Counted from the stretch's first letter, positions 52,449 to 62,736 are shown. The stretch is 64,000 bases of DNA from Butyrivibrio proteoclasticus (GCF_900115735.1 NZ_FOXO01000022.1:1-64000); one strand, 5' to 3'. Numbers and translations are program-made. The notes: generated by a model not told the origin, from the letters alone.

Positions 52449-53324
52449 ATGAAGGTAGCTGTTATTGGCGCAGGTACAATGGGTTCAGGAATTGCTCAGA
52501 CATTTGCTCAGGCTGAGTCTGTAGAGAAGGTTTATCTTTGCGATATCAAGACTGAGTTTGCTGAGGGCGGATTAGCTAAGATCAAAAAGGGTCTTGATAA
52601 GCAGGTTGCTAAGGGAAAGAAAACTCAGGAAGATGCTGATAAGATCATTGGAAAGATCCAGACAGGTCTTAATGACATCTGTGCTGATGCTGATCTTGTA
52701 GTTGAGGCTGCTCTTGAAGTTATGGATATCAAGAAGAACCTCTTTAAGGAACTTCAGGACAACATCGTAAAGAATCCTGATTGCATCTTTGCATCAAATA
52801 CATCATCTCTTTCAATCACAGAGATCGGTTCAGGTCTTGCAAAGCCTATCATCGGTATGCACTTCTTCAACCCGGCTCCTGTTATGAAGCTCGTTGAGGT
52901 TATCCAGGGTGCTAACACTCCTGATGATATGGTAGAGAAGATCAAGAAAATCTCAGAAGACCTTGGTAAGACACCTGTACAGGTTAATGAAGCAGCAGGA
53001 TTCGTTGTAAACAGAATTCTTGTTCCTATGATCAACGAAGGTATCTTCGTATATTCAGAAGGCGTTTCAGATATCCAGGGTATCGATACAGCTATGAAGC
53101 TTGGATGTAACCACCCAATGGGACCATTAGAGCTCGGCGATTATATCGGACTTGATATCGTTCTTGCTATCATGGACGTTCTTTATTCAGAGACAGGCGA
53201 TTCAAAGTATCGCGCATGCCCACTTCTTCGTAAGATGGTTCGTGGTAAGAAGCTTGGCGTTAAGACTGGAATTGGTTTCTACAACTATGCAGATGGAAAC
53301 AAGGTTCCTACAGATCGCGCCTAA
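52449..53324 (+). CDS. hbd: 3-hydroxybutyryl-CoA dehydrogenase
   Basis: 291 residues. NAD-binding [16 protein letters not shown] at the N-terminus, [14 protein letters not shown] with the catalytic His, and the C-terminal helical domain with [20 protein letters not shown]. It reduces acetoacetyl-CoA. The 112-bp gap before it holds a small hairpin (GTTCCG with CGGAAC) and then TTTAGGAGG as ribosome site; the hairpin may tune or protect the mRNA. Confidence 0.93.
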   Translation: MKVAVIGAGTMGSGIAQTFAQAESVEKVYLCDIKTEFAEGGLAKIKKGLDKQVAKGKKTQEDADKIIGKIQTGLNDICADADLVVEAALEVMDIKKNLFKELQDNIVKNPDCIFASNTSSLSITEIGSGLAKPIIGMHFFNPAPVMKLVEVIQGANTPDDMVEKIKKISEDLGKTPVQVNEAAGFVVNRILVPMINEGIFVYSEGVSDIQGIDTAMKLGCNHPMGPLELGDYIGLDIVLAIMDVLYSETGDSKYRACPLLRKMVRGKKLGVKTGIGFYNYADGNKVPTDRA

Positions 53325-53370
53325 CTACATTATAGATTTAAATGATTAATATGATTCGGAGGAAAAAATA

Positions 53371-54531
53371 ATGGATTTTCAGCTTGATCAGCAACATGAA
53401 ATGGCTAGAGCTCTTTTCAAAGAGTTTGCAGAAAAAGAAGTTAAGCCACATGCAATAGACGTTGACGAGACAGAAGTATTCCCTAGGGAAACAGTTGCAA
53501 AAATGCAGAAATACGGATTCATGGGTATTCCGATTCCAAAGGAGTACGGCGGACAGGGTTGTGATCCTCTTACATACGTTATGTGTGTAGAGGAGCTTGC
53601 AAAGGTTTGTGGTACAACAGCAGTTATCGTATCTGCTCACACATCACTTTGCTGTGATCCTATCATGACTTATGGTACAGAAGAACAGAAGCAGAAATAC
53701 CTTGTACCTCTTGCTAAGGGTGAGAAGCTTGGTGCTTTCGGTCTTACTGAGCCTATGGCTGGTACAGATGCTCAGGGCGTTCAGACAAAGGCTGTTCTTT
53801 CAGAAGATGGTAAAGAGTGGATCCTTAACGGTTCAAAGTGCTTTATCACAAACGGTAAGGAAGCTGATATTTATATCATCATCGCTTACACAGATATCGT
53901 AGAAGATAAGAAGGGCAGAAAACAGAAGAAGTTCTCAGCATTCATCGTTGAGAAAGATACTCCTGGATTCACTTTCGGAACAAAAGAAAACAAGATGGGT
54001 ATCCGTGGTTCATCAACATATGAACTTATTTTCCAGGATTGCCATATCCCAGCAGAGAACCTTCTTGGCGCAAGAGGAAAGGGATTCCCTATCGCTATGC
54101 ACACTCTTGATGGCGGACGTATTGGTATCGCTGCTCAGGCTCTTGGTATTGCTGAGGGCGCCCTTGACAGAACAGTTGAGTATGTAAAAGAGAGAAAGCA
54201 GTTCGGAAGAGCTATCGGAGCATTCCAAAATACACAGTTCCAGCTTGCAAACATGGCTACACAGTGTGAAGCTGCTAAACTCCTTGTTTACCAGGCTGCT
54301 GATGCAAAGAAGAATAAAGACTACTATGGCGTTGAAGCTGCAAAGGCAAAACTCTTTGCTGCAGAGGTTGCTATGGATGTAACTACAAAGGCTGTTCAGC
54401 TTCACGGTGGTTACGGATACATCAGAGAGTACGAAGTAGAGCGTATGATGCGTGATGCTAAGATCACAGAGATCTACGAAGGTACATCTGAAGTTCAGAG
54501 AATGGTTATTTCCGGAGCATTACTTAAGTAA
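53371..54531 (+). CDS. bcd: Butyryl-CoA dehydrogenase
   Basis: 386 residues, acyl-CoA dehydrogenase fold. The catalytic Glu is in [18 protein letters not shown] near the C-terminus; the FAD/substrate segments are [18 protein letters not shown] and [18 protein letters not shown]. With EtfAB it reduces crotonyl-CoA to butyryl-CoA and bifurcates electrons to ferredoxin, the energy-conserving step in clostridial butyrate formation. GGAGG precedes the ATG. Confidence 0.93.
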   Translation: MDFQLDQQHEMARALFKEFAEKEVKPHAIDVDETEVFPRETVAKMQKYGFMGIPIPKEYGGQGCDPLTYVMCVEELAKVCGTTAVIVSAHTSLCCDPIMTYGTEEQKQKYLVPLAKGEKLGAFGLTEPMAGTDAQGVQTKAVLSEDGKEWILNGSKCFITNGKEADIYIIIAYTDIVEDKKGRKQKKFSAFIVEKDTPGFTFGTKENKMGIRGSSTYELIFQDCHIPAENLLGARGKGFPIAMHTLDGGRIGIAAQALGIAEGALDRTVEYVKERKQFGRAIGAFQNTQFQLANMATQCEAAKLLVYQAADAKKNKDYYGVEAAKAKLFAAEVAMDVTTKAVQLHGGYGYIREYEVERMMRDAKITEIYEGTSEVQRMVISGALLK

Positions 54532-54566
54532 TCAGTTAGCGAAGAAAAATATAAGGAGAAAATACA

Positions 54567-55358
54567 ATGAAAGTAGTTGTTTGCATTAAGCAGGTCCCTG
54601 ATACAAAGGGCGGCGTTAAGTTCAAACCCGATGGAACATTGGATAGAGGTGCAATGCTTGCTATCATGAATCCTGATGACAAAGCAGGACTTGAGGCAGC
54701 ACTTAGATTAAAAGATCAGTATGGAGCAGAGGTTACAGTTCTTACAATGGGACTTCCTAAGGCTGATGCTGTTCTTAGAGAAGCTTTTGCTATGGGCGCA
54801 GACAAGGCAATCCTTGTCACAGATAGAGTACTCGGCGGCGCAGATACATGGGCAACATCTTCTACTATTGCTGGAGCACTTAGAAATCTTGAGTATGATC
54901 TTATCATCACTGGCCGTCAGGCTATCGATGGAGATACAGCTCAGGTTGGTCCTCAGATTTCTGAGCACCTTCACATTCCTGTAATCTCATATGCAGAAGA
55001 GATCAAAGTTGATGAGAAGGCTCGTACTGTAGAAGTAAAGAGACAGTTTGAAGACAGATATCACATCGTAAAGGCTAAGATGCCTTGCCTTGTTACAGCT
55101 CTTTCTGAGCTCAATGAGCCCAGATATATGACTCCAGGCGGAATTTTCGATGCTTTCGAGAAGGAAGTTACTGTTTGGGGCAGAGCAGATCTTAAGGACG
55201 TTGACGATTCAAACCTTGGTCTTAAAGGATCACCTACACAGATCGCTAAAGCTTCTGATAAGGTTAAGAAGGGTCAGGGAGAAAAAGTTGCTCCTGATTC
55301 AGCTGAAGAAGCAGTAGATTATATCGTAGGTAAGCTTACAGAAAAGCACGTCATATAA
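54567..55358 (+). CDS. etfB: Electron transfer flavoprotein, beta subunit
   Basis: 263 residues. MKVVVCIKQVPDTKGGVKF and the IITGRQAIDGDTAQVGPQIS signature loop are typical of EtfB from bifurcating Bcd-Etf complexes, which carry an extra FAD in this subunit. It works with etfA and bcd. ATAAGGAG precedes the ATG, 36 bp after bcd. Confidence 0.92.
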   Translation: MKVVVCIKQVPDTKGGVKFKPDGTLDRGAMLAIMNPDDKAGLEAALRLKDQYGAEVTVLTMGLPKADAVLREAFAMGADKAILVTDRVLGGADTWATSSTIAGALRNLEYDLIITGRQAIDGDTAQVGPQISEHLHIPVISYAEEIKVDEKARTVEVKRQFEDRYHIVKAKMPCLVTALSELNEPRYMTPGGIFDAFEKEVTVWGRADLKDVDDSNLGLKGSPTQIAKASDKVKKGQGEKVAPDSAEEAVDYIVGKLTEKHVI

Positions 55359-55385
55359 TATTTTTAAATGAAAAGGAGAAAAGTC

Positions 55386-56435
55386 ATGTCTTTAGAAGAA
55401 TATAAAGGTGTATTTATATTTGCTCAGCAGGTAGACAATGAACTTTCAAGTATTGCACTTGAACTTCTGGGCAAAGCAAAGAGTCTTGCAGAAGACCTTG
55501 ATGAGAAAAAAGTTACAGCCGTACTTCTTGGTAGTGATGTTAAGGGGCTTGTAGACAAGCTTGCTGAGTATGGCGCAGATAGAGTTATCGTTGTTGATGA
55601 TCCTGCTCTTAAGGATTACAGAACAGAGCCTTATACACACGCTCTTGCATCTGTAATTGATGAGTTTAAGCCTGAGATCCTTCTTGTTGGCGCTACAGCT
55701 ATCGGAAGAGATCTTGGCCCTAGAGTATCATCAAGAGTACATACAGGCCTTACAGCTGACTGTACAAGTCTTGATATCGGTGATTTCCCTCTTGAGCCTT
55801 CACCAGTTAGAGAGACAAAGCACAAACAGCTCCTTATGACAAGACCTGCATTTGGTGGAAATACAATCGCAACAATCGCTTGTCCTGATTTCCGTCCTCA
55901 GATGGCTACAGTTCGTCCTGGTGTTATGCAGAAGATTGATCCTATCAAGGGCGCTAAGGCAGAAGTTGTTGAATTCAATCCTGGATTCGAAGAGAACGAC
56001 TGCTACACAGAAATTCTTAAGATTGTTAAAGAGGCTTCTTCAGTTGCTGATATTCAGGCAGCTAAGATTCTTGTATCAGGCGGCCGTGGAGTTGGCAGCG
56101 CTGAGAATTTCAAGATTCTTGATGATCTTGCAGAGGCTCTGGGCGGAACAGTTTCCTGCTCACGTGCAGTTGTAGATTCAGGCTGGAAGCCAAAGGATCT
56201 TCAGGTTGGACAGACAGGTAAGACAGTTAGACCTCAGCTTTATTTCGCAATCGGTATTTCTGGAGCTATCCAGCACGTTGCAGGTATGGAAGAGTCTGAT
56301 ATCATCATTGCTATCAACAAAGATGAGAATGCGCCTATCTTTGATGTAGCTGATTATGGCGTAGTTGGAGATCTTAACAAGATCGTTCCTGCTCTTACAA
56401 AGAAGATCAAAGAAGCTCTTGCTGCAAAGAACTGA
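55386..56435 (+). CDS. etfA: Electron transfer flavoprotein, alpha subunit
   Basis: 349 residues from the ATG at 55386; AAAAGGAG lies inside an upstream open stretch that begins with another ATG at 55368. The C-terminal FAD-binding signature is LYFAIGISGAIQHVAGMEES, followed by DIIIAINKDENAPIFDVADY. It forms the heterodimer with EtfB. A strong terminator ends the unit 14 bp after the stop. Confidence 0.93.
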   Translation: MSLEEYKGVFIFAQQVDNELSSIALELLGKAKSLAEDLDEKKVTAVLLGSDVKGLVDKLAEYGADRVIVVDDPALKDYRTEPYTHALASVIDEFKPEILLVGATAIGRDLGPRVSSRVHTGLTADCTSLDIGDFPLEPSPVRETKHKQLLMTRPAFGGNTIATIACPDFRPQMATVRPGVMQKIDPIKGAKAEVVEFNPGFEENDCYTEILKIVKEASSVADIQAAKILVSGGRGVGSAENFKILDDLAEALGGTVSCSRAVVDSGWKPKDLQVGQTGKTVRPQLYFAIGISGAIQHVAGMEESDIIIAINKDENAPIFDVADYGVVGDLNKIVPALTKKIKEALAAKN

Positions 56436-56448
56436 TAAATTGATCATT

Positions 56449-56482
56449 AAAGGCCGGTGCCATTTGGGTGCCGGTCTTTTTA
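56449..56482 (+). terminator. Terminator of the butyrate cluster
   Basis: GGCCGGTGCC pairs with the GGTGCCGGTC arm around ATTTG, then T5. Confidence 0.88.
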
Positions 56483-56619
56483 CTAGAAACAAACACAGAT
56501 CGGTGGATGATAAAAAGCTAAAAAACAATTTTTATTACGTTGAGTCTGCGCTATTAAAATGATAAAATAGAAGTGGTGTACATTACTTCTTTTATTTTAG
56601 AAAAAATGGAGGAACAGTT

Positions 56620-57801
56620 ATGGCAAGAAAAGTAGTTTTGGCCGGAGCATGCAGAACGGCAATCGGAACAATGGGTGGAACATTATCAACTACACCGGCA
56701 CCGGCTCTTGGAGCAATTGTAATAAAAGAAGCATTGAAAAGAGCAGGAGTTAAGCCGGAGCAGGTTGATGAAGTATATATGGGTTGTGTAATCCAGGCAG
56801 GCCTTGGACAGAATCCGGCAAGACAGTCAGCAATAAATGCAGGGATTCCTGTTGAAGTTCCTGCAACAACAATAAATGTTCTTTGCGGATCAGGACTTCA
56901 CTGCGTAAATCTTGCAGCAAAGCTTATCGGAATGGGTGATGCTGATATTATCGTAGCAGGTGGAATGGAAAACATGTCAATGGCACCATACCTTATGCAG
57001 CAGGGACGTTATGGATACAGAATGGGGTCAGGAGAACTGCAGGACGCTATGATCAAGGACGCTCTTACAGACGCTTTTGGCGGATATCACATGGGTATTA
57101 CAGCCGAGAACATTGCAGAGCAGTGGCATCTTACAAGGCAGCAGCTTGATGAGTTCGCAGCATGGTCACAAAATAAAGCCGAGAAGGCAATTGCAGAGGG
57201 AAAATTCAAGGAAGAGATTGTTCCTGTAGAAATAAAGAAAAAGAAAGAGACAATTATTTTTGATACAGATGAAGGACCAAGAAAAGGTGTTACAGTTGAA
57301 AGTATTTCTCATCTCAAACCTGCATTTAAGAAGGATGGTGGGGTTGTTACGGCTGCAAATTCATCAGGAATCAATGATGCAGCATCTGCAATAATCGTAA
57401 TGAGTGAAGAGAAGGCAAAAGAACTGGGTGTTAAGCCTCTTGGAACGTGGATTGCAGGAGAACTTGCAGGTGTTGAACCAAGCATCATGGGTATCGGACC
57501 TGTTGCTGCAACTCGGAAAGTAATGAATAAGACTGGCCTTACAATTGGTGACTTTGATCTTATTGAAGCAAATGAAGCTTTTGCAGCACAGTCTGTTGCA
57601 GTACAGCATGATCTTGGATTTAGCAATGATGTCCTTAACGTAAACGGTGGCGCCATTGCACTTGGACATCCTGTTGGATGCTCAGGTAACAGAATCCTTG
57701 TATCTTTGTTGTACGAGATGCAGAGAAGAGATGTTCACAGAGGACTTGCTACACTTTGTGTAGGTGGCGGAATGGGCTGCGCAGCTATAGTTGAAAGATA
57801 A
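56620..57801 (+). CDS. Second acetyl-CoA acetyltransferase (thiolase)
   Basis: 393 residues, a close paralogue of the thiolase at 50333: both start MAxKVVLAGAxRTAIGxMGG and keep the same active site (Cys89 in [33 protein letters not shown]). Synonymous and amino acid changes are spread over the gene, so duplication is not recent. It is set apart from the main cluster by a terminator and has its own GGAGG. It may serve another condition, or the reverse (thiolytic) direction; that is inference. Confidence 0.9.
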   Translation: MARKVVLAGACRTAIGTMGGTLSTTPAPALGAIVIKEALKRAGVKPEQVDEVYMGCVIQAGLGQNPARQSAINAGIPVEVPATTINVLCGSGLHCVNLAAKLIGMGDADIIVAGGMENMSMAPYLMQQGRYGYRMGSGELQDAMIKDALTDAFGGYHMGITAENIAEQWHLTRQQLDEFAAWSQNKAEKAIAEGKFKEEIVPVEIKKKKETIIFDTDEGPRKGVTVESISHLKPAFKKDGGVVTAANSSGINDAASAIIVMSEEKAKELGVKPLGTWIAGELAGVEPSIMGIGPVAATRKVMNKTGLTIGDFDLIEANEAFAAQSVAVQHDLGFSNDVLNVNGGAIALGHPVGCSGNRILVSLLYEMQRRDVHRGLATLCVGGGMGCAAIVER

Positions 57802-57828
57802 AGTATTTCTTTTTTATTCGGAGGGCAT

Positions 57829-58983
57829 ATGGCGGATCGCTCAATACTTGTTGTAGATGACAATGAAATAAACAGAGGCATTTTAGGAGAAATATTTAAG
57901 GACAAGTACAATATCCTTGAAGCTGGTGATGGGGTTGAAGCTATAAAGATTATGGAGCAGAATAAAGATAAGCTTGCTGCAATTCTGCTTGATATCGTCA
58001 TGCCAGAGATGGATGGATATGCAGTTTTGGAGGCTATGAGCAACAAGGACAATCTCAATGAGATCATTCCTGTTCTCATGATAACAGCTGATACATCCAC
58101 TGAAGCTGAGAGAACCAGTTACCAGAAAGGCGCAGCGGACGTTATACATAAGCCCTTTGATCCTGTTATTGTTGATAGAAGGGTTTCAAGAACCATTGAG
58201 CTTTATGACCATAAAAATAATCTTGAGGAAAAGGTCGATGATCAGTCGAGGGTTCTGAAAAAGCAGTTTCTATATCTAAAAAAACAGGAGGAAAAGCTAA
58301 AAAACAGTAACGAGCGTGTTATTGATACCATAGCAACAATTGTTGAATTCAGAAGCATGGAGTCAGTATACCATCTAAAACGAGTAAAGGGCATTGTGCG
58401 TATCCTGGCTCTTGTTGCTATGAATAATTACCCTGAGCTTGGGCTTACATCTCGTTTGGTGGAAGTTATCACTCAGGCATCAGCTATGCATGATATAGGC
58501 AAGATTTCTGTTCCTGATTCAATTCTTTTAAAGCCCGGAAGGCTTACTACAGAGGAATTTGAAGTCATGAAATCTCACACAACGAGGGGGGCTGAGATAA
58601 TTGAGATGCTTAAGGATATTCAGGATAAAGAGTATTACGAAGTATGCCTTGATATCTGCAGGCATCACCATGAGAGGTACGACGGAAAGGGCTATCCTGA
58701 TGGTTTAAAGGGAAAAGAAAATTCCATTGCCGCACAGCTTACAGCTTTAGCAGATGTATATGATGCTCTTGTAAGTGACAGAGTGTATAAGGCAGCTTAT
58801 CCTGTGGATAAAGCTTTTAATATGATCAAAAATGGTGAATGCGGAGTATTTTCACCAAGCCTTATGGCATGCTTTGAGTTTGCAAGAACTGATATGGAAA
58901 GACTTATCGCTGAAACAAAGGCCGAAGAAATGGCTGAAAATGGCGGGTATTCTCCATATGGAAAACCTGTAGGTAAAATATAA
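57829..58983 (+). CDS. Response regulator with HD-GYP phosphodiesterase domain
   Basis: 384 residues. Receiver domain (1-125) with phospho-acceptor Asp in AILLDIVMPEMDG and Lys in VIHKPF. A coiled-coil linker (about 130-165) follows, then the HD-GYP domain (about 165-365): HLKRVKGIVRILA, SAMHDIGKISVPD, CRHHHERYDGKGYPDGLKGK and LADVYDAL. All metal-binding His/Asp and the GYP motif are present, so it should hydrolyse cyclic di-GMP on phosphorylation. CGGAGG before the ATG. The partner kinase is not in the window. Confidence 0.9.
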   Translation: MADRSILVVDDNEINRGILGEIFKDKYNILEAGDGVEAIKIMEQNKDKLAAILLDIVMPEMDGYAVLEAMSNKDNLNEIIPVLMITADTSTEAERTSYQKGAADVIHKPFDPVIVDRRVSRTIELYDHKNNLEEKVDDQSRVLKKQFLYLKKQEEKLKNSNERVIDTIATIVEFRSMESVYHLKRVKGIVRILALVAMNNYPELGLTSRLVEVITQASAMHDIGKISVPDSILLKPGRLTTEEFEVMKSHTTRGAEIIEMLKDIQDKEYYEVCLDICRHHHERYDGKGYPDGLKGKENSIAAQLTALADVYDALVSDRVYKAAYPVDKAFNMIKNGECGVFSPSLMACFEFARTDMERLIAETKAEEMAENGGYSPYGKPVGKI

Positions 58984-59046
58984 AAAATAATGTTGACAAA
59001 AAGCCGTGCCATGCATATAATATATTTTGTTGTCGATATGGCACAT

Positions 59047-59120
59047 GTGCGTGTAGCTCAGCTGGATAGAGCGTCTGGCTACGGACCAGAAGGTCGTGGG
59101 TTCGAATCCTGTCACGCACA
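59047..59120 (+). tRNA. tRNA-Arg (anticodon ACG)
   Basis: 74 nt. Acceptor stem GTGCGTG with CACGCAC and discriminator A; anticodon ACG at 59081-59083 in the loop of CTGG..CCAG; T loop GTTCGAATC. The 3' CCA is not encoded. Confidence 0.95.
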
Positions 59121-59125
59121 TTAAG

Positions 59126-59156
59126 AGATGCATCTGATTCAGATGCATCTTTTTTT
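59126..59156 (+). terminator. Terminator after tRNA-Arg
   Basis: AGATGCATCT, loop GATTC, AGATGCATCT, T7. Confidence 0.9.
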
Positions 59157-59188
59157 GTACCCTTTTGTTTGTTATAATCGGAGTTATG

Positions 59189-60340
59189 ATGAAAAAATAT
59201 GATTTAATTTGTCCATGCCACTTTGGCTTGGAATCCGTTTTGAAAAAAGAAATAATTGACCTTGGCTATGATATCACGGAGGTATCAGACGGAAGAATCT
59301 CTTTTGCAGGAGATGCTGATGCTGTATGTCGTGCCAATATCTGCCTCAGAACGGCAGAGAGAGTTCTTATTAAAGTCGGAAGCTTTCATGCAGAGAGCTT
59401 TGAGGACCTTTATCAGGGGGTAAAGGCTCTTGCATGGGAAGAATTCATTCCTGAAAGAGGTAAGTTCTGGGTAAAAAAAGCTTCAAGCGTTAAAAGCAAG
59501 CTCTTTAGCCCATCTGATATCCAGTCTATTGTCAAAAAAGCTATTGTTGAGAGAATGAAGCAAAGCTACAACACTGACTGGTTCAAGGAGGATGCAGAAG
59601 AATACCCTATCAGGGTCTTTTTTATGAAAGATGAGGTCACGGTAGCACTTGATACTACAGGCGATTCTCTCCACAAAAGAGGCTATAGAAAACTTGAGTC
59701 CAAGGCGCCTATTGCAGAGAATCTTGCGGCTGCGCTTATAATGCTTACTCCGTGGCACGGAGACAGGATTTTGGTGGATCCATTCTGCGGAAGCGGAACT
59801 ATTCCTATTGAAGCTGCCATGATAGCAGCTCATATTGCCCCCGGCATAAACAGACATTTTACTGCTGAAAAATGGACTAATCTGATTGATCCACAAAATT
59901 GGGATGACGTTCGGGAAGAGGCAAAGGAAGAAATATTGCCAGATATTGAGACAGATATTCAGGGGTATGACCTTGATCCTGAGATGGTTGAGATAGCAAG
60001 GATAAATGCCAAAAAGGCGGGAGTAGATCATCTGATCCATTTTCAGGCAAGGGACATCGCTGATCTTAGCCATAGAAAGAAATATGGATTCATCATTACA
60101 AACCCTCCATACGGAGAGCGAATTGGCGATCAGAAGGAACTTCCTTCTCTTTACAGAACGATTGGTGAGCGATACAAAGGACTTGACGCCTGGTCAATGT
60201 ACCTGATTACAGGATTTGAGCAGGCTGAGAAGTATATTGGCAAAAAAGCTGATAAAAACAGGAAAATTTACAACGGCATGATCAAAACATATTTTTATCA
60301 GTTCATGGGACCAAAGCCTCCGAAAAGGAGCAGTAATTAA
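59189..60340 (+). CDS. THUMP-domain RNA methyltransferase (RlmL/YpsC-like)
   Basis: 383 residues. N-terminal ferredoxin-like and THUMP region (about 1-155) for RNA binding, then a Rossmann methyltransferase: LVDPFCGSGTIPIEAAMIAA (SAM motif I), GYDLDPEMVEIARINAKKAG and the catalytic NPPY in FIITNPPYGERIGD. The family makes N2-methylguanosine in 23S rRNA. The start is the second of two adjacent ATGs (59189), five bases after GGAG. It stands alone after the tRNA-Arg gene. Confidence 0.87.
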   Translation: MKKYDLICPCHFGLESVLKKEIIDLGYDITEVSDGRISFAGDADAVCRANICLRTAERVLIKVGSFHAESFEDLYQGVKALAWEEFIPERGKFWVKKASSVKSKLFSPSDIQSIVKKAIVERMKQSYNTDWFKEDAEEYPIRVFFMKDEVTVALDTTGDSLHKRGYRKLESKAPIAENLAAALIMLTPWHGDRILVDPFCGSGTIPIEAAMIAAHIAPGINRHFTAEKWTNLIDPQNWDDVREEAKEEILPDIETDIQGYDLDPEMVEIARINAKKAGVDHLIHFQARDIADLSHRKKYGFIITNPPYGERIGDQKELPSLYRTIGERYKGLDAWSMYLITGFEQAEKYIGKKADKNRKIYNGMIKTYFYQFMGPKPPKRSSN

Positions 60341-60374
60341 GATGTAAGAGTCTGCTTTTAATGGGGGGAAGATT

Positions 60375-61376
60375 ATGGATAACGGGCAGATGAAAAAGGT
60401 GGCTATAAAAGCCGGCATTTTTGGAGCAGTTTCTCTTGTGGTGATGTTTCAAAGGGCTGCCACCAAGCATATTCTGATCACAGATGCTGCGGGAACGCAT
60501 ATAGACAGGGCTAGTACTGCAGATTCTTATAATATACTGATTGATCGAAATGTCGGCAATGGCCAGTCGGGAAAACTCATAATACCATTATCAAAAACTG
60601 TAAGCTCTGATGATATTGTACTTGAGGAAAGATATATAGATCATGAACTCAGAATCTATATAGATAGCAGGGAAGAGGGCTTTTATCTTGATAATGCTGT
60701 TGTTACAGACATTGACATATTAAAAAGCGCGGTGTGCATCGCTGAAAATGACAGTGGTAGCGTATGCCTTGATTTTGTGCTTGATGGATTATATGCAAGT
60801 TCCAGTTCCCTTACTGAGTCCAGCACCATAGAGGTTGAGTTTGCAAAGCCAAATGAGACTTACGATGGAGTGGTTGTAGTGGATCCTTGTGCAAATGATA
60901 TCTACGGAACTGACGGGGCTATAGATATTGCATATGAGTTAAAAGAAATTTCAGCAAAAGATGAAGAAAATAATCTTAAGATATTTTTTACTGATCTTTC
61001 TGGAAAAAATGTTACGGAAGAAAGAAAGTCTGAATTTGTAAAAGAGGCTCAGGCTGATTTGGTTGTGGCCTTAAATGCCATGAAAAAAGATGATTTAAAT
61101 GAAGTAAAGGTGGCTGCCTATTACAATAGCAAGTACTTTTTACGAAGGCTGAATAATGCTGAATTTGCAGATATGCTTGAAAGAAGTACTGCGGAAAAAC
61201 TTGGTGCTGTTGCTGAAGGCGTTTATGAAGCCAAAGAGGATGATTTATTACTTCATACGGCGGTCATACCGGCGGCAAGGTTATACGTTGAATATGGGGC
61301 TGCTGATGATGAAAAAAAGGCTGCTGAAGGAATTTATAATGCTATTTTAAAAGCATATGAAGCTGTTAATAAATAG
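60375..61376 (+). CDS. Amidase_3-like exported protein, apparently lacking zinc ligands
   Basis: 333 residues. One N-terminal membrane segment (about 10-26), a beta-rich region (about 60-160) like an AMIN domain, then a domain whose order resembles N-acetylmuramoyl-L-alanine amidases: VVVVDPCANDIYGTDGAIDI where amidases have VxIDPGHGGxDxG, and IPAARLYVEYGAADDEKKA where they have PAVLVELGFxSNxxEE. The zinc His of the first motif is absent, and I cannot find the second His. If the assignment is right it is a pseudo-enzyme, perhaps a wall-binding regulator. The match is by eye only. RdgB follows 13 bp after the stop. Confidence 0.5.
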   Translation: MDNGQMKKVAIKAGIFGAVSLVVMFQRAATKHILITDAAGTHIDRASTADSYNILIDRNVGNGQSGKLIIPLSKTVSSDDIVLEERYIDHELRIYIDSREEGFYLDNAVVTDIDILKSAVCIAENDSGSVCLDFVLDGLYASSSSLTESSTIEVEFAKPNETYDGVVVVDPCANDIYGTDGAIDIAYELKEISAKDEENNLKIFFTDLSGKNVTEERKSEFVKEAQADLVVALNAMKKDDLNEVKVAAYYNSKYFLRRLNNAEFADMLERSTAEKLGAVAEGVYEAKEDDLLLHTAVIPAARLYVEYGAADDEKKAAEGIYNAILKAYEAVNK

Positions 61377-61389
61377 TTGGGAGAATTAT

Positions 61390-62007
61390 ATGAGAATTGT
61401 ATTTGCAACCGGAAATAATAACAAAATGAGGGAAATCCGAGAAATACTTGGTGGACTTGGCATGGATATTCTGTCCATGAAGGAAGCGGGAGTAGACGGG
61501 GATATAGTGGAAGATGGAACCTCTTTTTCAGAAAACTCTATGATAAAAGCAAAAGCTGTTTATGAAATGATCAGGGAAAAGAGCTCTGAAGAAGCTATGG
61601 AGACGATTGTTCTTGCGGATGATTCAGGCCTTGAGGTTGATTATTTAAATGGTGAACCCGGAATTTATTCTGCAAGATATATGGGCGAAGATACATCTTA
61701 TATTATAAAAAATAACAAAATTATTGAAAGACTTGAGGGCGTTCCGGATGAAAAGAGAACGGCGCGCTTTGTGTGTGCCATTTCGGCGGTATTGCCTGAT
61801 GGAAAGTCCTATTCATGCCAGGGCACAATGGAAGGCAGAATAGGCTATGAAATTGCCGGAGAAAACGGTTTTGGGTATGATCCTATTTTCTTTTTACCTG
61901 AATTTGGAAAAACTTCTGCAGAAATCAGCCCGGAGGAAAAGAATTCCATCAGCCATAGGGGAAAAGCTCTTAGAGAAATGGCAAAGTTACTTGGGGAAGG
62001 AATTTGA
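61390..62007 (+). CDS. rdgB: XTP/dITP diphosphatase
   Basis: 205 residues from the ATG at 61390 (TTGGGAG upstream). The HAM1/RdgB fold: MRIVFATGNNNKMREIREIL, SFSENSMIKAKAVYEM, LADDSGLEVDYLNGEPGIYS (catalytic Asp pair) and ENGFGYDPIFFLPEFGKT, ending with SHRGKALREM. It removes deaminated purine nucleotides from the pool. The next gene starts four bases after its stop, as in many Firmicutes where rdgB and a YfcE-type gene are paired. Confidence 0.93.
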   Translation: MRIVFATGNNNKMREIREILGGLGMDILSMKEAGVDGDIVEDGTSFSENSMIKAKAVYEMIREKSSEEAMETIVLADDSGLEVDYLNGEPGIYSARYMGEDTSYIIKNNKIIERLEGVPDEKRTARFVCAISAVLPDGKSYSCQGTMEGRIGYEIAGENGFGYDPIFFLPEFGKTSAEISPEEKNSISHRGKALREMAKLLGEGI

Positions 62008-62010
62008 TTT

Positions 62011-62493
62011 ATGCATAAATATTTGGTTGTGAGTGATACTCATGGCAAAGATGATAATTTTTACGATGTTTTAGATCTGGAAGAACCATTGGATGGGATA
62101 ATCCATTGTGGGGATTTTGAAGGCTCAGAAGGCAGATATGCACTTGCTGCCAACTGTCCTGTATATTTTGTTGCAGGCAATAATGACTTTTTTTCTGAGC
62201 TTAACAGAGAACTTGAATTTACTTTTGATGGACACAAAGCTTTTTTGACCCATGGACATAACTATATGGTTTCAATGGATCTTGATTATATTCGCAGCGA
62301 AGGAATTGCAAGAGGAGTTGAAGTTGTATTTTTTGGTCATACTCATAAACCTGTTGCAAAGACTATGGGTGGAATATACTTGTTCAATCCTGGGAGTTTG
62401 TCGTATCCTAGACAAGAGGGCAGAAAGCCAAGCTACATCGTGCTTACGACCGATGACAGCGGCATTATTAATTACGAAATAAAGTATTTATAA
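62011..62493 (+). CDS. YfcE/MJ0936-type metallophosphoesterase
   Basis: 160 residues. Metal-binding motifs of the calcineurin-like family: VVSDTHGKDDN, IIHCGDFEGSEG, VAGNNDFF, FLTHGHNYMV and FFGHTHKPVAK. YfcE proteins are phosphodiesterases of unknown physiological substrate. Ribosome site GGGGAAGGAAT overlaps the end of rdgB, so the pair is co-translated. Confidence 0.9.
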   Translation: MHKYLVVSDTHGKDDNFYDVLDLEEPLDGIIHCGDFEGSEGRYALAANCPVYFVAGNNDFFSELNRELEFTFDGHKAFLTHGHNYMVSMDLDYIRSEGIARGVEVVFFGHTHKPVAKTMGGIYLFNPGSLSYPRQEGRKPSYIVLTTDDSGIINYEIKYL

Positions 62494-62521
62494 AAATGTT
62501 AAAAAAATTACAAAAAATGTG

Positions 62522-62551
62522 TTGACATTTGGTTCCAAATCAGTATATAAT
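62522..62551 (+). promoter_or_regulatory. Promoter of the tRNA cluster
   Basis: TTGACA, 18-bp spacer, TATAAT, 37 bp before tRNA-Pro. Confidence 0.8.
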
Positions 62552-62587
62552 AAATCTCGCGTTACGGCGAAGGGCTTTAAAGCAAGA

Positions 62588-62662
62588 CGGGGTGTGGCTC
62601 AGTTTGGCTAGAGCACCTGCTTTGGGAGCAGGGGGTCGCAGGTTCGAATCCTGTCACCCCGA
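62588..62662 (+). tRNA. tRNA-Pro (anticodon TGG)
   Basis: 75 nt. Acceptor CGGGGTG/CACCCCG, discriminator A; anticodon TGG at 62623-62625 between CCTGC and GCAGG. CCA not encoded. Confidence 0.95.
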
Positions 62663-62736
62663 CTCAAGTTTTTGAACTTGAAATATTAGCCTTGTCGAAA
62701 CGCAAGATGCGAAACAGTTTCATTACGAAATGTTTT

